Position numbers and translations under genes: made by a program | Origin: Pseudoips prasinana | Lineage: Eukaryota; Arthropoda; Insecta; Lepidoptera; Nolidae | Length of the DNA: 64,000 bases | Assembly: GCA_951640165.1 (NCBI GenBank) | Contig: OX621260.1 | Coordinates: 19,114,001 to 19,178,000, forward strand | Direction of reading: 5' to 3' | Notes under the pieces: generated by a model | Seen by the model: only the letters and a program-made list of their open reading frames with translations | What the model was told of the DNA's origin: nothing | Database searches by the model: none | Part shown: positions 1 through 11,376 of the stretch, in pieces | Position numbering within the stretch: position 1 is the stretch's first letter | How the letters are laid out: each line of letters begins with the position of its first letter

Positions 1-480
1 GCCCATGAAGGGTTCCGTAACAGCAAGTATTTCAGTTGATTAAATGAAAGGTAAATCGCGGTTTACGATTTATGACTACTTACTAGATCTCGTTCAAACC
101 AATTTTCGTTGTTAGTTTGCATGGTAATGTACATCATATATTTTTTTTAGTTTTATCATTCTCTTATTTTAGAAGTTATAGGGGGGGGGGGGGGGGGGGA
201 CACTCATTTTACCACTTTGGAAGTGTCTCTCGCACAAACTATTCGGTTTAGAAAAAAATTATATTAGCAACCTCAATATCATTTTTGAAGACCAGGGGCT
301 CTACCGGTACACGTGACGACATAAATAGTCCGGAATCGATTGTCAACGTTGAAGCCGATTTAACGACTGATTAAGTTATTTTTAACCTTTATTTATTTGA
401 ACGACATTTAAGAAATCGATGTTCGGTGGCTTAGCCGGTAGAGCCCCAGGTCCATAAATACCCCACATGTATGGGTTAAT
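1..480 (+). repeat. GGGTTCCGT dispersed repeat, copy 1 (partial)
   Basis: The same sequence recurs at 56480-57000 (plus) and 45517-46035 (minus). Copies share GGTTCCGTA at one end, CATGGTAATGTACATCATAT in the middle, and CCCCACATGTATGGG. This copy begins outside the window, has a 19-G run at 181-199, and is interrupted by a MITE (297-445). It is a familiar non-autonomous lepidopteran repeat of uncertain class. Confidence 0.75.
297..445. mobile_element. CCWGG-type MITE, copy 1
   Basis: Starts GGCTCTACCGG and ends CCGGTAGAGCC, flanked by CCAGG on both sides (292-296, 446-450). It is shorter than other copies because most of the left arm is deleted. It is inserted in the surrounding repeat; other copies of that repeat show the unoccupied site. 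Confidence 0.82.
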
Positions 481-489
481 GAAAAAAAA

Positions 490-845
490 ATTGTGTTTCT
501 GTTCTAAGTACATTAATTTTGTAATGTACTTTTTCTCTGTTTTGACCTTGTTATAGACTAATTTTATTTTGTAATCATAGTTTGCTAGCTGTGCCCCGCG
601 GTTTTACCCGGGTTAAACTTTATAAATTATAGGCTATCTGTTAATCCAGGTTGTAAGCTAACTCCATACCAACTTTTATTAAAATCACTCCAACCGTTTA
701 GACGTGAAGAAGTAACAAACATACACACTCACACGCTCACAAACTTTCGCCTTTATAATATTAGGGTGATGAACTAATTCAATTTATTTAGGACTAGATT
801 ATATGTAAAACTTTAAGTAAAATGCAGAGTTCTAATATTTTAATA
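490..845 (+). mobile_element. LINE 3'-UTR fragment, interrupted by a Helitron
   Basis: Sequence 490-584 plus 770-845 resembles 40600-40862 (shared GACTAATTTTATTTTGTRAT, GTAAAACT and AATGCAGAG). In that copy it ends in a (TTGA)n tail, typical of a CR1-type LINE 3' end. A Helitron (585-769) splits this copy. Confidence 0.55.
585..769 (-). mobile_element. Short Helitron, group 1
   Basis: On the minus strand it runs from TC to CTAG. Just before the CTAG end is the hairpin region made by CCGGG and CCGCGG, followed by GGCACAG. Non-autonomous with no coding capacity; typical of the Lep1-like Helitrons of Lepidoptera. Confidence 0.8.
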
Positions 846-1015
846 CTAGCTGTGCCCCGCGGTTTCACTCGCGTTAAACTTTATAAATTATGTGCCTATG
901 TGTTAATCCAGGGTGTCAGCTAACTCCATACCAAATTTAATTAAAATCGCTTTAGACGTGAAGAAGTAACAAACATACACACTCACAAACTTTCGCCTTC
1001 ATAATATTAGTGTGA
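846..1015 (-). mobile_element. Short Helitron, group 1
   Basis: TC to CTAG on the minus strand, inserted between A and T (A at 845 on plus, T at 1016), as Helitrons do. The 3' hairpin GCGAGTGAAACCGCGG is present. It lies head-to-tail with the copy at 585-769. Confidence 0.82.
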
Positions 1016-1134
1016 TTATGAATTATGAATCTTTTAGATAACGCAATTCCAAAAGCCACCAAAAATCCTTACTGGTACTAGGGTTCGAAGCCCGAACGTG
1101 GCAATAGTATAGTGATAATCGTCGCCCCCACTAT

Positions 1135-1920
1135 ACAGGCTGGCCGAAGAGTTGACGTTCAAACGATGTTAATAAATACTCTATGATAATACTTTATGAT
1201 GAGAAGTATTCGAATCACCCCCATGTACGTTCTACGATTTTGCGTAGTTTTTGAGATAGGTTTTTTAATGATTTTTTTCGTAAATTTCACCTAACATCAG
1301 TTTTAATTTTTTTTTCGTTCAATTGAACATTTTTTGTTAATTTTTTTTTGTGATAACTAATTAGCATAGTTTAATCTAACACCCTAAAAAGTATGGTTTA
1401 TCTAATCATTGCAGAGCTGTCTTAGAATTTATTCGAAAGTTCATAATTAGGGTTTGAGCTCAAGACTCATAAATTATCAAAGTATCAAAAAAAGGCAAAA
1501 TTGTAGAATGGGGTCATAAAGTTTACACAATTAGGTTACCAACAACAGTAAAGGATATAATTAAGTCAAATCTACTTTATGAGAGCTGGTGCCCGTGGTA
1601 CGTTTAATAAAAACCTGTATTACAGGTCACCAGAGCCCACTCCATAGGTTACATATTGATATAAAGAAAATACAATTGCTGTTATACCTACATTGATTTA
1701 TGACTGTAATAATATAAGTTAAAAATACAAGCAAAGGAAAATACATATATATGCACAGAATGAAAAGGCGAATGAGTGAGTGTAAGTGTGTATGTGCGAT
1801 TGTTTAGGTAACAATGATATGTTAAAGATTAAAGATAGGCCAAATTACATAGATTCTGATACTCCTCATCATAAAGTATCTAAATTTTGCGTTTGAACGT
1901 CAACTCCTCGGCCAGGCTGT
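1135..1920. repeat. Segment bounded by imperfect inverted repeats
   Basis: 1135-1216 and 1855-1920 are inverted copies (shared GTTGACGTTCAAACG and ACTTTATGATGAG), with a small indel. The 640 bp between them is AT-rich, with no frame or recognised motif. It may be a non-autonomous DNA element. Confidence 0.45.
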
Positions 1921-2279
1921 AAAGCAAGTCATACTCAGTTAGTTAATAATACGAAAGCCATGAACAACAATTAGCGCCTATAATTTCATTGGCGCGAACG
2001 GCTACCGTTTACCTCACGAAAGTCTTTGAATATTCTGAGTTTCGCTCAGTATTTTCCGGATGAGATACTGCTGTAATATTTTTAATTATACCCCTTGATA
2101 TGTAAGAGTATGATTTAATACGGTAGGTATGGTATCGACGGCTGTTTGCATTGTGAATATGTGTGTCACTGCCGACTCGTGTTCCTAACAATGCGAAACA
2201 TATTCATATGTGTCTGTGACTTTCTTTTGAGTGATAAAAGAAAGTAATTGGAAGAATAACTAGGTTTTTCAGCGACGGT

Positions 2280-2775
2280 AGAAGGAGCTCCTTGGTTTAA
2301 CGGTAGTAAGATCATTAACCGTCAATACTTACCTTTCACGCGGCAGTTCGTGGGTTCGATTCCCACCCAGGGGCTCTACCGGCTGAGTCGCCAAACATCG
2401 ATTTCATAAATGGCGTTCAAATAAATAAAGGTTAAAAATGACTTGATCAATCGTTAAATCGGCTTCCGTGAGCACATGTGACGTCATAAATGGTCCGGAA
2501 TCGATTGTCAAAGTTGAAGCCGATTTAACGATTGATTAAGTTATTTTTAACCTTTATTTATTTGAACGCCATTTAAGCAATCGATGTTCGGAGGCCCAGG
2601 ACAGATACATGGCTGTATGTCCGTAGTCTGGGTGTAATTAACTATATTAGTATGTATGTATGTACAAAAGAAAAGTAGTATATCAGTTAACTGGTTTCCA
2701 TAGAAGAAGTTCCGCTTAGTCTGGGATCAGATGACCGTGTGTGAATAATGTCCCAGGATATAATAAAAGCTTTAA
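2280..2775 (+). mobile_element. tRNA-derived SINE, family D, interrupted by a MITE
   Basis: A tRNA-like head (B box GGTTCGATTCC at about 2353) and a tail ending in GTCCCAGGAT. The MITE at 2372-2595 splits it directly after the head. Other copies lie at 7834-8079 and 39193-39440 (both minus). Confidence 0.72.
2372..2595. mobile_element. CCWGG-type MITE, copy 2
   Basis: Begins GGCTCTACCGGCTGAGTC. CCAGG flanks it at 2367-2371 and 2596-2600. The right terminus has lost about 15 bp (TTCGGAGGC instead of the full arm). Inserted in a SINE. Confidence 0.8.
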
Positions 2776-2950
2776 GTACATAGACAAAAATATTGTGATA
2801 TTTTTGGTAAGTAGCAGTTTGTCTATCGGTGACAATGAGGGAATACGGAGTATCTGGTTGCCATAGTACCTGTACTATGGCAACTGATAAACATACTTCT
2901 AAGTACACACATATTATAGACACATCAGACCCAAACACTCATGCTCATTT

Positions 2951-3321
2951 GGCATCGTTGATCTAGCGGTAGCGTGTTCACCCGCAGAGAACGAGGTCCT
3001 GGGTTGAAATCCTAGGTCGGGCCAAAAAGTGATTTTGGGACTTTTCTATAAAAAGAAAAAATTCTCAGCATCAGCCCGAAGTCTGGGAGTTGGCGGTATT
3101 ATACCCCCGTGCCTCGGAGAGCACGTAAAGTCGTCGGTCCTGTACCTGACCTCTTTCCGGTCGTGTCGCATAGACGTCCCATCGGATCATGAGAGTGATG
3201 GAATAGAAAGTGCTCCTGTGTTTGCGCACACTTGAGCACTATAGTATGTCCCGCGCAAATGGCTAATCTCTGTTGAGACTGTCCGCCGTGGCCAAAATTC
3301 GGCTAGGAGGACATTTATTAT
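2951..3321 (+). mobile_element. tRNA-derived SINE, family A
   Basis: The head holds an A box (TGATCTAGCGGTAGCG) and a B box region (GGTTGAAATCC). The body has GCCCGAAGTCTGGGAGTTGG and TGCCTCGGAGAGCACG, and the copy ends GGAGGACAT with TTA repeats. Five further copies lie at 6954, 15588, 30361, 36212 and 57119. Short frames inside are meaningless. Confidence 0.85.
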
Positions 3322-3523
3322 TAGTCTTGCGTGAAGATCGAACCACCGACCCCTTGCTTTGCAGTCACTAAACTCTTGACAATATCGATTCTTAACAAAA
3401 ATCAACCAGCACATCGCAGGGAACTATACCATTAGTCGCTTCGCTTTGAGTCCATCAAGTCATTGTTCGTCTTAGCTCCGTACTTACTTTGTTGGATGCT
3501 ATTCAGTTCACCTTAGAACCTGG

Positions 3524-3757
3524 GGCTCTACCGGCTAAGTCACCGAGCATCGTTTTCGTGAAAGGCGTTCAATTAAATAAAGGTTATAATAATGACTTAA
3601 TCAATCGTTAAATCAGCTTCCATGAGCACATGTGACGTCATAAATAGTCCGGAATCAATTGTCAACGTTAAAGCCGATTTAATGATAGTCATTTTTAACC
3701 TTTATTTATTTGAACGCCATTCACGAAAACGAATTCGGCGACTTAGTCGGTAGAGCC
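3524..3757. mobile_element. CCWGG-type MITE, copy 3
   Basis: Full-length copy (234 bp) with long inverted arms, flanked by CCTGG at 3519-3523 and 3758-3762. Neighbouring array units give the empty site (AACCTGGCTTAAT), which proves the 5-bp duplication. Confidence 0.9.
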
Positions 3758-3827
3758 CCTGGCTTAATTTATTCCGAGCCTATAGAGGCGGGTTGTATCG
3801 CGCATATCTTTATATTCTCATACAAAT

Positions 3828-4002
3828 ATTATAAACCCGAATATTAGTGATTGTGTGAGTGTGTATGTTACTCTTTCACGCAAAAACTACCGAACGAATT
3901 TTGATGAAATATTGTTGTAATACCTATATGTTATATATCCGAATAACACATAGGCTATAATTTATAAAGTTTAGTGCGAGTGAAACCGCGGGGCACAGCT
4001 AG
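3828..4002 (+). mobile_element. Short Helitron, group 1, array unit 0/1
   Basis: Starts TCATACAAATATTATAAA and ends GGGGCACAGCTAG, followed by T. It sits exactly at a unit boundary of the tandem array. Confidence 0.75.
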
Positions 4003-4242
4003 TGGTACATTATATGAGACATTCGCATTTGTATCACCTTATTGTAATACATTCTTACAAATAAACTGTTCATTCTTTCTTTCAAAAATCAACCATCGCA
4101 TGACAGGGAACCATACCATTAGTCGCTTTGAGTCCTTCAAGTCATTGTTCATTTCTAGTTCCATGGTTACTTTGTTGCACGTTATCGAAGTTCACCTTAG
4201 AACCTGGCTTAATTTATTCCGAGCCCATAGAGGCTTATATTC

Positions 4243-4427
4243 TCATACATATATTATAAACCCGAAAGCTTGTGATTGTGTGAGTGTGTATGTTACTCCT
4301 TCACGCAAAAACTACCTAATGGATTCTGATGAAACTTTTTTGTAATATCGATAGCTTATATATCCGAATAACACATAGGCTATAATTTATAAAGTTTAAC
4401 GCGAGTGAAACCGCGGGGCACAGCTAG
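4243..4427 (+). mobile_element. Short Helitron, group 1, array unit 1/2
   Basis: Almost identical to the copies 425 bp away on each side; amplified with the array rather than inserted independently. Ends CTAG at 4424-4427. Confidence 0.75.
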
Positions 4428-4667
4428 TGGTACATTATATGAGACATTCGCATTTGTATCACCTTATTGTAATACATTCTTACAAATAAACTGTTCATTC
4501 TTTCTTTCAAAAATCAACCATCGCATGACAGGGAACCATACCATTAGTCGCTTTGAGTCCTTCAAGTCATTGTTCATTTCTAGTTCCATGGTTACTTTGT
4601 TGCACGTTATCGAAGTTCACCTTAGAACCTGGCTTAATTTATTCCGAGCCCATAGAGGCTTATATTC

Positions 4668-4852
4668 TCATACATATATTATAAACCCGAAAGCTTGTGA
4701 TTGTGTGAGTGTGTATGTTACTCCTTCACGCAAAAACTACCTAATGGATTCTGATGAAACTTTTTTGTAATACCGATAGCTTATATATCCGAATAACACA
4801 TAGGCTATAATTTATAAAGTTTAACGCGAGTGAAACCGCGGGGCACAGCTAG
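4668..4852 (+). mobile_element. Short Helitron, group 1, array unit 2/3
   Basis: Last of the three array Helitrons (CTAG at 4849-4852). Beyond the next core the array changes to the 528-bp unit, which has no such Helitron. Confidence 0.75.
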
Positions 4853-6953
4853 TGGTACAATATATGAGACATTCGCATTTGTGACACCTTATTGTACAAT
4901 ATGCTTACAAATAAACTGTTCTTTCTTTCTTTCAAAAATCAACCATCGCATGGCAGGGAACCATACCATTAGTCGCTTCGAGTCCATCAAGTCATTGTTC
5001 GCTTTAAGTTCCATAGTTACTTTGTTGCATGTTGTCGAAGTTCACCTTAGAATCTGGCTTAATTTATTCCGAGCCCATAGAGGCGGGCTGTATCGCGCAT
5101 ATCATTATATGCTACAAAGGGCTAGTTAAAGGTTTATTGTCCGGCGTGGCGTGAGCTCACAATGACCAAAGACGAAGTTATTCCTGCGCGTCTCTTAAAC
5201 TGGGAATACACACGTACATTTTCCTGTACAGTCACCTGCAAAAGTATATAATTTGTTCCTATAATAATAATAATATAAATATTTGGATCTTGCGCGGGAG
5301 ATTGTCAGTATGTGGGGTGATGACTCAGCTATCAATTTCAATTTATTTGCTCAATATCATGTCTTACAAAAGATGTTAACATTCAATGGTAAAAGTTACA
5401 CATGATACCCTGTTGTGTAGGGCACAGCAAAACATTTCAAAAAACTATTCTTTCTTTCTTAAAAAATCAACCATCGCATGGCAGGGAACCATACCATTAG
5501 TCGCTTCGAGTCCATCAAGTCATTGTTCGCTTTAAGTTCCATAGTTACTTTGTTGCATGTTGTCGAAGTTCACCTTAGAACCTGGCTTAATTTATTCCGA
5601 GCCCATAGAGGCGGGCTGTATCGCGCATATCATTATATGCTACAAAGGGCTAGTTAAAGGTTTATTGTCCGGCGTGGCGTGAGCTCACAATGACCAAAGA
5701 CGAAGTTATTCCTGCACGTCTCTTAAACTGGGAATACACACGTACATTTTCCTGTACAGTCACCTGCAAAAGTATATAATTTGTTCCTATAATAATAATA
5801 ATATAAATATTTGGATCTTGCGCGGGAGATTGTCAGTATGTGGGGTGATGACTCAGCTATCAATTTCAATTTATTTGCTCAATATCATGTCTTACAAAAG
5901 ATGTTAACATTCAATGGTAAAAGTTACACATGATACCCTGTTGTGTAGGGCACAGCAAAACATTTCAAAAAACTGTTCTTTCTTTCTTAAAAAATCAAAC
6001 ATCGCATGGCAGGGAACCATACCATTAGTCGCTTCGAGTCCATCAAGTCATTGTTCGCTTTAAGTTCCATAGTTACTTTGTTGCATGTTATCGAAGTTCA
6101 CCTTAGAACCTGGCTTAATTTATTCCGAGCCCATAGAGGCGGGCTGTATCGCGCATATCATTATATTCTACAAAGGGCTAGTTAAAGGTTTATTGTCCGG
6201 CGTGGCGTGAGCTCACAATGACCAAAGACGAAGTTATTCCTGCGCGTCTCTTAAACTGGGAATACACACGTACATTTTCCTGTACAGTCACCTGCAAAAG
6301 TATATAATTTGTTCCTATAATAATAATAATATAAATATTTGGATCTTGCGCGGGAGATTGTCAGTATGTGGGGTGATGACTCAGCTATCAATTTCAATTT
6401 ATTTGCTCAATATCATGTCTTACAAAAGATGTTAACATTCAATGGTAAAAGTTACACATGATACCCTGTTGTGTAGGGCACAGCAAAACATTAAAAAAAC
6501 TGTTCTTTCTTTCTTTCAAAAATCGACCATCGCATGGCAGGGAACCATACCATTAGTCGCTTCGAGTCCATCAAGTCATTGTTCGCTTTAAGTTCCATAG
6601 TTACTTTGTTGCATGTTATCGAAGTTCACCTTAGAACCTGGCTTAATTTATTCCGCGCCCATAGAGGCGGGCTGTATCGCGCATATCATTATATTCTACA
6701 AAGGGCTAGTTAAAGGTTTATTGTCCGGCGTGGCGTGAGCTCACAATGACCAAAGACGAAGTTATTCCTGCGCGTCTCTTAAACTGGGAATACACACGTA
6801 CATTTTCCTGTACAGTCACCTGGAACAATATACTTATACTTTGTTTCTATAATAATATAAATATTTGGATCTTGCGCGGGAGGTTGTCAGCATGTGGGGT
6901 GTTGACTCAGCTATCAATTTCAATTTATTTGCTCAATATCATGTCTTACAATG

Positions 6954-7309
6954 ATGATGTCTTCCCGGCCGAATTTCGGCCACGGTGGCCATTCTCAATG
7001 GAGATTAGCCAATTGCGCAGGACATATTTTAGTGCGCAAACACAGGGGCACTTTCTATTCCATCACTCTCATGATCCGATGGGACGACTAGCGACACGAC
7101 CGGAAATAGGTCAGGTACAGGACCGACGGCTTTACGTGCTCTCCGAGGCACGGGGGTGTAATACCGCCAACTTCCAGACTTCGGGCTGATACTGAGAAAT
7201 TTCTTATTACGGAAAAATCCCAAAATCACTTTGAGGCCTGACCCGGGATTTGAACCCAGGACCTCGTTTTCTGCGGTTGAACACGCTACCGCTAGACCAA
7301 CGAGGCAGG
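6954..7309 (-). mobile_element. tRNA-derived SINE, family A, with target duplication
   Basis: Inserted in the last 528-bp unit. The 14-bp target duplication CATGTCTTACAATG lies at 6940-6953 and 7310-7323, as made by LINE machinery. The head on the minus strand has TTGGTCTAGCGGTAGCGTGT and a B box GGTTCAAATCC. Confidence 0.92.
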
Positions 7310-7559
7310 CATGTCTTACAATGGTAAAAGTTACACATGATACCCTGTTGTGTAGGGTACAGCAAAACATTTCAATGAGAGTAGGCATTTTTTAAAAGTA
7401 TTATAAGTTACAACATATCATATCATTTACAATAGTTGTTAAATTTAAAATTAATTGATGAATTTCATTATAATAATCAAAGTTATCATTAGGTATATGT
7501 CAATATAAATGACATGGCATTCCGATTTTACCGATAGTCGTTTCCGTCGTTTCGTTAGT

Positions 7560-7836
7560 AGCTTCGAAAAACATCTAACGTGGCGTACGTTAGGCGGTTG
7601 GGTCATGATCAAGATCCAAAAAGCGGTGCTTTTGGACACGGCTCGCATTGTCAGGAGGTTCCTGTATCTAGAGCCGTAACCTCCGGTAGCATTGACCCTG
7701 TTCCTGCTGCCGGTTGTAGATCCTATTTTTATATTTTAAAATGTGTATTTCTGTCTGATATCTATTCTATTATATCTTTCTTTTTATATATTTTAAAATG
7801 TATTTAATAAGAACAAGAATAAAAAATAAAAATATC
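7560..7836 (+). mobile_element. LINE 3' end with poly-A
   Basis: The frame at 7580-7680 (RRLGHDQDPKSGA, shifting to LDTARIVRRFL) resembles the C-terminus of a lepidopteran LINE ORF2. AT-rich 3' UTR follows and ends in an A-rich tail at about 7812-7834. Frameshifted and inactive. Upstream 7391-7559 is AT-rich and unassigned. Confidence 0.6.
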
Positions 7837-8079
7837 CTGGGACATTATTTACACACGGACATCTGATCCCAAACTGAGCAGAGCTTTTACTATGGAAACC
7901 AATAACTGATATACTACATATATTATATTTCCTTTGTAAATACATACTTATATAGATAATTTACACCCAGAGTCAGGACAAACAGACATGATCATGCACA
8001 CAAATATCGGGCCCGGGTGGGAATCGAACCTCCTACCCGCGGCGTGAAAGGTGTATCTACCAACCACGCCAACAGGCGG
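7834..8079 (-). mobile_element. tRNA-derived SINE, family D
   Basis: On the minus strand it has the head TTGGCGTGGTTGGTAGATAC and the B box region GGTTCGATTCC, then the family tail ending in GTCCCAGGAT. It adjoins the poly-A of the preceding LINE. Confidence 0.8.
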
Positions 8080-8181
8080 AATTTGATTTAAGACTAGTAT
8101 TTTAATACTGTGTGTGTATATGTTTACGCAGCTGACTGTACTTCGCATAATGGCATAACAACTTGCATGTGCCATATGCCA

Positions 8182-8339
8182 ACATGTTGTAAAGTTTTAA
8201 GTGGAAATATGATTATAACTATGCACACGTATATACCGACGTAAGTATATCTACATTATGTGCAAGTATTATATAAAATAATTCGAAGCACGATCTATTT
8301 CATTGTTATCACATTTCCACTTAAGACTTTACAATATGT
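8182..8339. mobile_element. Small inverted-repeat element (MITE-like)
   Basis: Arms of about 30 bp (ACATGTTGTAAAGTTTTAAG and its near complement) enclose about 95 bp of AT-rich DNA. No second copy seen. Confidence 0.5.
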
Positions 8340-8520
8340 AAGTATGTGGTAGATGAAATGTAAGTTCTAATCCCATTGTGCAAGGTACAGTCACCTGCAT
8401 TGATATGTGTATAGTACAGGGTGGGCCATGAATTAGTTAACATTTGAAAAAATCGTATAAAAAAACCATTTAACATATTTTAGAAATCGTTTATTTACGA
8501 GAAAGCTAATTAGTTGTAAT

Positions 8521-9213
8521 TTATTTTTTAAAAATTATTTCGTCTAAATGACCACCGTTTCGGTTTTTGCACTCATCTAAGCGAGTCCTAAAGTTTTCGA
8601 ATACTCTTCTGCAAAGAGGCCGCGAGATCGCCGACATCTCTTCGATGATTTTTTCTTGAAGTTGACGCAGTGTATTCGGTTTATCAATGTAGACACGACT
8701 CTTTAAATAACCCCATAAAAAGAAGTCTGCTGGTGATAGATCTGGACTTCTGGGTGGCCATGGGATGTCACCCCGTCTGGATATCAGCTTTTCCGGAAAC
8801 ATGTCTTTGACCACCGGCAAGGACTCGTTCGATGTGTGACACGTGGCTCTATCTTGTTGAAACCATGTGTTACGATTATAGCCAGCAAATTCCAGTAGCA
8901 TCGGTGCTAAGAACTCCCGTAACATTTTCACATACTCGGCAGAATTAACAGTAACTGAACGGCCTCGAGAATCTTCAAAAAAGTAAGGTCCGATGATTCC
9001 TTTTGCTGAAATTGCAGCCCATACAGTTACCTTGGGAGAGTGAAGTGGCCTCTCATGTTTAGCTTTAGGATTTTCGCTGCTCCAATACCTGCAATTCTGT
9101 TTGTTTACATGTCCATTTAGGTGGAAATGGGCTTCGTCAGAGAATAAGATGTTGTGAAAATTACTGAATCGAGTTAACATTGTTTCGGCATATGACTTAC
9201 GCAAATTTAAATC
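8521..9213 (-). pseudogene. DD41D transposase, catalytic half
   Basis: Open for about 230 residues, including all three catalytic aspartates: FSDEAHFHLNG, WFQQDRATCHT and SPDLSPADFFLWGYLK. I count 41 residues between the second and third Asp, which places it in the DD41D group of the Tc1/mariner superfamily. The C-terminus (CRRVFENFRTRLDECKNRNG) and stop are present. This half has no internal stop, but it is cut off from its DNA-binding half by the insertion, so it cannot make full-length protein. Confidence 0.87.
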
Positions 9214-9217
9214 ATTA

Positions 9218-11372
9218 GAGCATTTCTCAAAAAAAATGTACTTTCTATCTTATTCTCTGTCCCATATTTTCAATTTTGTTTTTCTATACATAAAATAGAT
9301 CGTTACTAGTTTCTATTAAATTATATAATTAGTAAGTTAATTGCTCTAAGTAAAAAAAAATAAAAATGTATAAATACAATAAGAATTTATAAAATATAAA
9401 AATATTTAAAAAATCGGTTTAATCTAGTTGTATGAAAAGTGAAGTGTCCCAATTTCATACCGTCCCAAACGATCGATTGTACTGAGTGAACTTCCGGATA
9501 TTCTATAATCACTTAAATGTATTTATCACGAAATAAAAGACCCCAATTAATTTATAAATAAATCTTTAGTCATAGTGCAAATATATTTAATAAATAATTA
9601 TTTTATTGTATCGCATAAAAAGTTCCTTTTTAGTTTTCTTCTTTTGTGACCGTAATTTTGGAATACGAATATTTTGGAATATATCAACGCCGATTTGGTA
9701 TAAATATGTTTTAGACTAGTGGCAGCATTAGCAAGATCGGCATTCATCTTGTTTAATTTTAGATATTTCTTTTGCGTGCCGTGCGGGAACATTGAATGTT
9801 GTCCGCCTGGTTGCTGGTCCGAAAAAAATCCTAACTTTGTTACCCAGCAATCAGAGCTAATCTCTAATTTTATATTTATTTCTCCTCGAGTACCATTAAA
9901 GCTCTTAATCTTGATTTCGAAAGTCAAATCATAAACGAGTACTAGCTAGAGTTGTGCGCGTAAACAATTTTAATAATTTGTGTAACCTTAATTCGTTACC
10001 TCTTTTTTTGTTACTCTTGAGTGGTAACGTATAAATGGAAAAGTGAATAACAAAATAGGAAATTGTTAGGCAGAGTATTGACTGCCTGATTTTAAGTATG
10101 ACGATGTAATTGTATCAGTTTTAATAAAATTTAATATTATATTTAATAAATTTATGGTAATGTGCGACAATAAATGGGAGCTTGGTGCATTTATTTTCTG
10201 TCGTTTCGATATAAAGCTGTTTTTAAGAATAACATTAGTCATGAATTATTACCATACTATTTCCTTCACACCGCCACTTAGGTAGCTTTTTAGCTGTAAG
10301 TCCCTGGGAGTTAAGTTTATTTAAAAATGCATTGTAAGTAATTTTGCATGACAAGGTGCAATTTTACAGCTCCGAATTAAATATAACACTAACCCTGGCT
10401 GAAAAATAAGGCGGTACCGGGAAAGATTACAAGAAACCCCTGAAAAGATTGAAGAGCAGAGGAAAATGAACTTAGAAAGAATAAACTCAAAATACACCTC
10501 CAAAAAAAGTTAAACTAATTAAGTTAAGAAAACTAATATAGAGATTATTATTATAGAAAACGAATAAAAAAATAATAAACATTTATTAATATATGTATAT
10601 ACATTGATTGAGAGTAATATTCACGCTAACAATGTATAGTCCTAGAATTTTTAAAAACCTTTAAACTGTAATCGTCAGTGTTTATTATTATTAGATTATT
10701 ACGAAATATAAATGTTTCCTGACAGAGGTTCCTCTGTCAATATATTTAAGTCAAATATAATTATTTGCACAACTGTGAAGTCTAGGCTTAAGAAATCCTA
10801 TTTTGTTTCTAGATTTCTATTTTTGTTACTGTCCCATAAAAGCAGACGCATATTTCTTTTCTTTATTTATATATTTTTAACATAAATACATTTTTGTGAT
10901 AAAAACTAAAATATATGGTTAGTCTTTGCATTATGCATATATACACAATTTTAATACAAGATAAAGTAGGGTCAATAATGTAAAGTTAAACAAGGGTTGT
11001 GACCAAATAGTAACGTAAAGGAAATAAAACCGCCTTTAATTTAAGATTTGCATATTAATATAGAGTTATTGACTGAAAAACAAGTTGAATGTTGTTTTAT
11101 TATCACATTTAATTCAATAAATATTCCGGTAATTGGTTTCTACATTAAATTTACGTAAACGAATGAAGGTAACCAAATAAGAATTTTTCTCCTCCTTGGG
11201 TCTGTTTTTATGGATTTTGCTATTTATTTACGTTTTATATCTCAAAACAAACCTTATATTACTAATCTTTAGGCATTTACCCATAGCTTAAAATAAAGAA
11301 ATCAAGTATATTTCAATATTTTAATTTCAGCATAATTTCTGAGAAAAGGTAAAATTTTTTTGAGAAACGCTC
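9218..11372. mobile_element. 2.15-kb DNA element with GAGC termini and ATTA target duplication
   Basis: Inserted in the DD41D transposase gene. The ends are inverted repeats (GAGCATTTCTCAAAAAAAAT and GAGCGTTTCTCAAAAAAATT read inwards), flanked on both sides by ATTA (9214-9217 and 11373-11376). Removing it and one ATTA restores the transposase frame, so the boundaries are firm. The interior is AT-rich without a long frame. A plus-strand stretch at about 10411-10510 encodes RRYRERLQETPEKIEEQRK, a basic helical motif I associate with insect Sola-type transposon proteins. The 4-bp duplication and GAG end would fit Sola, but that is tentative. Other short frames (such as 9598-9927 minus) are unrecognised. 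Confidence 0.8.
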
Positions 11373-11376
11373 ATTA

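Larger units (their letters stand above)
3397..7390 (+). repeat. Tandem array with units of 425 and then 528 bp
   Basis: A core starting AAAAATCAACC recurs at about 3397, 4084, 4509, 4934, 5462, 5990 and 6518. Spacing is exactly 425 bp for the first pair of intervals and 528 bp for the later three. The 425-bp units carry a Helitron between cores. The 528-bp units instead carry about 340 bp starting CTACAAAGGGCTAG and including GGCGTGGCGTGAGCTCAC. Unit zero contains a MITE and the last unit a SINE. Open frames recur with the same periods but match nothing known. Confidence 0.9.

Noticed and set aside
3974..5129. Three repeated frames of 99-123 codons (KPRGTASGT...)
   Set aside because: They begin inside a Helitron 3' end and recur only because the 425-bp unit is repeated. 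No known protein resemblance.
6746..7388. Frames of 147 and 119 codons on opposite strands
   Set aside because: They run through the tandem unit and a SINE in both directions and have no family resemblance.
9598..9934. Overlapping frames inside the GAGC element
   Set aside because: Both strands are open over the same stretch and neither has a motif I recognise; listed only as part of the element.
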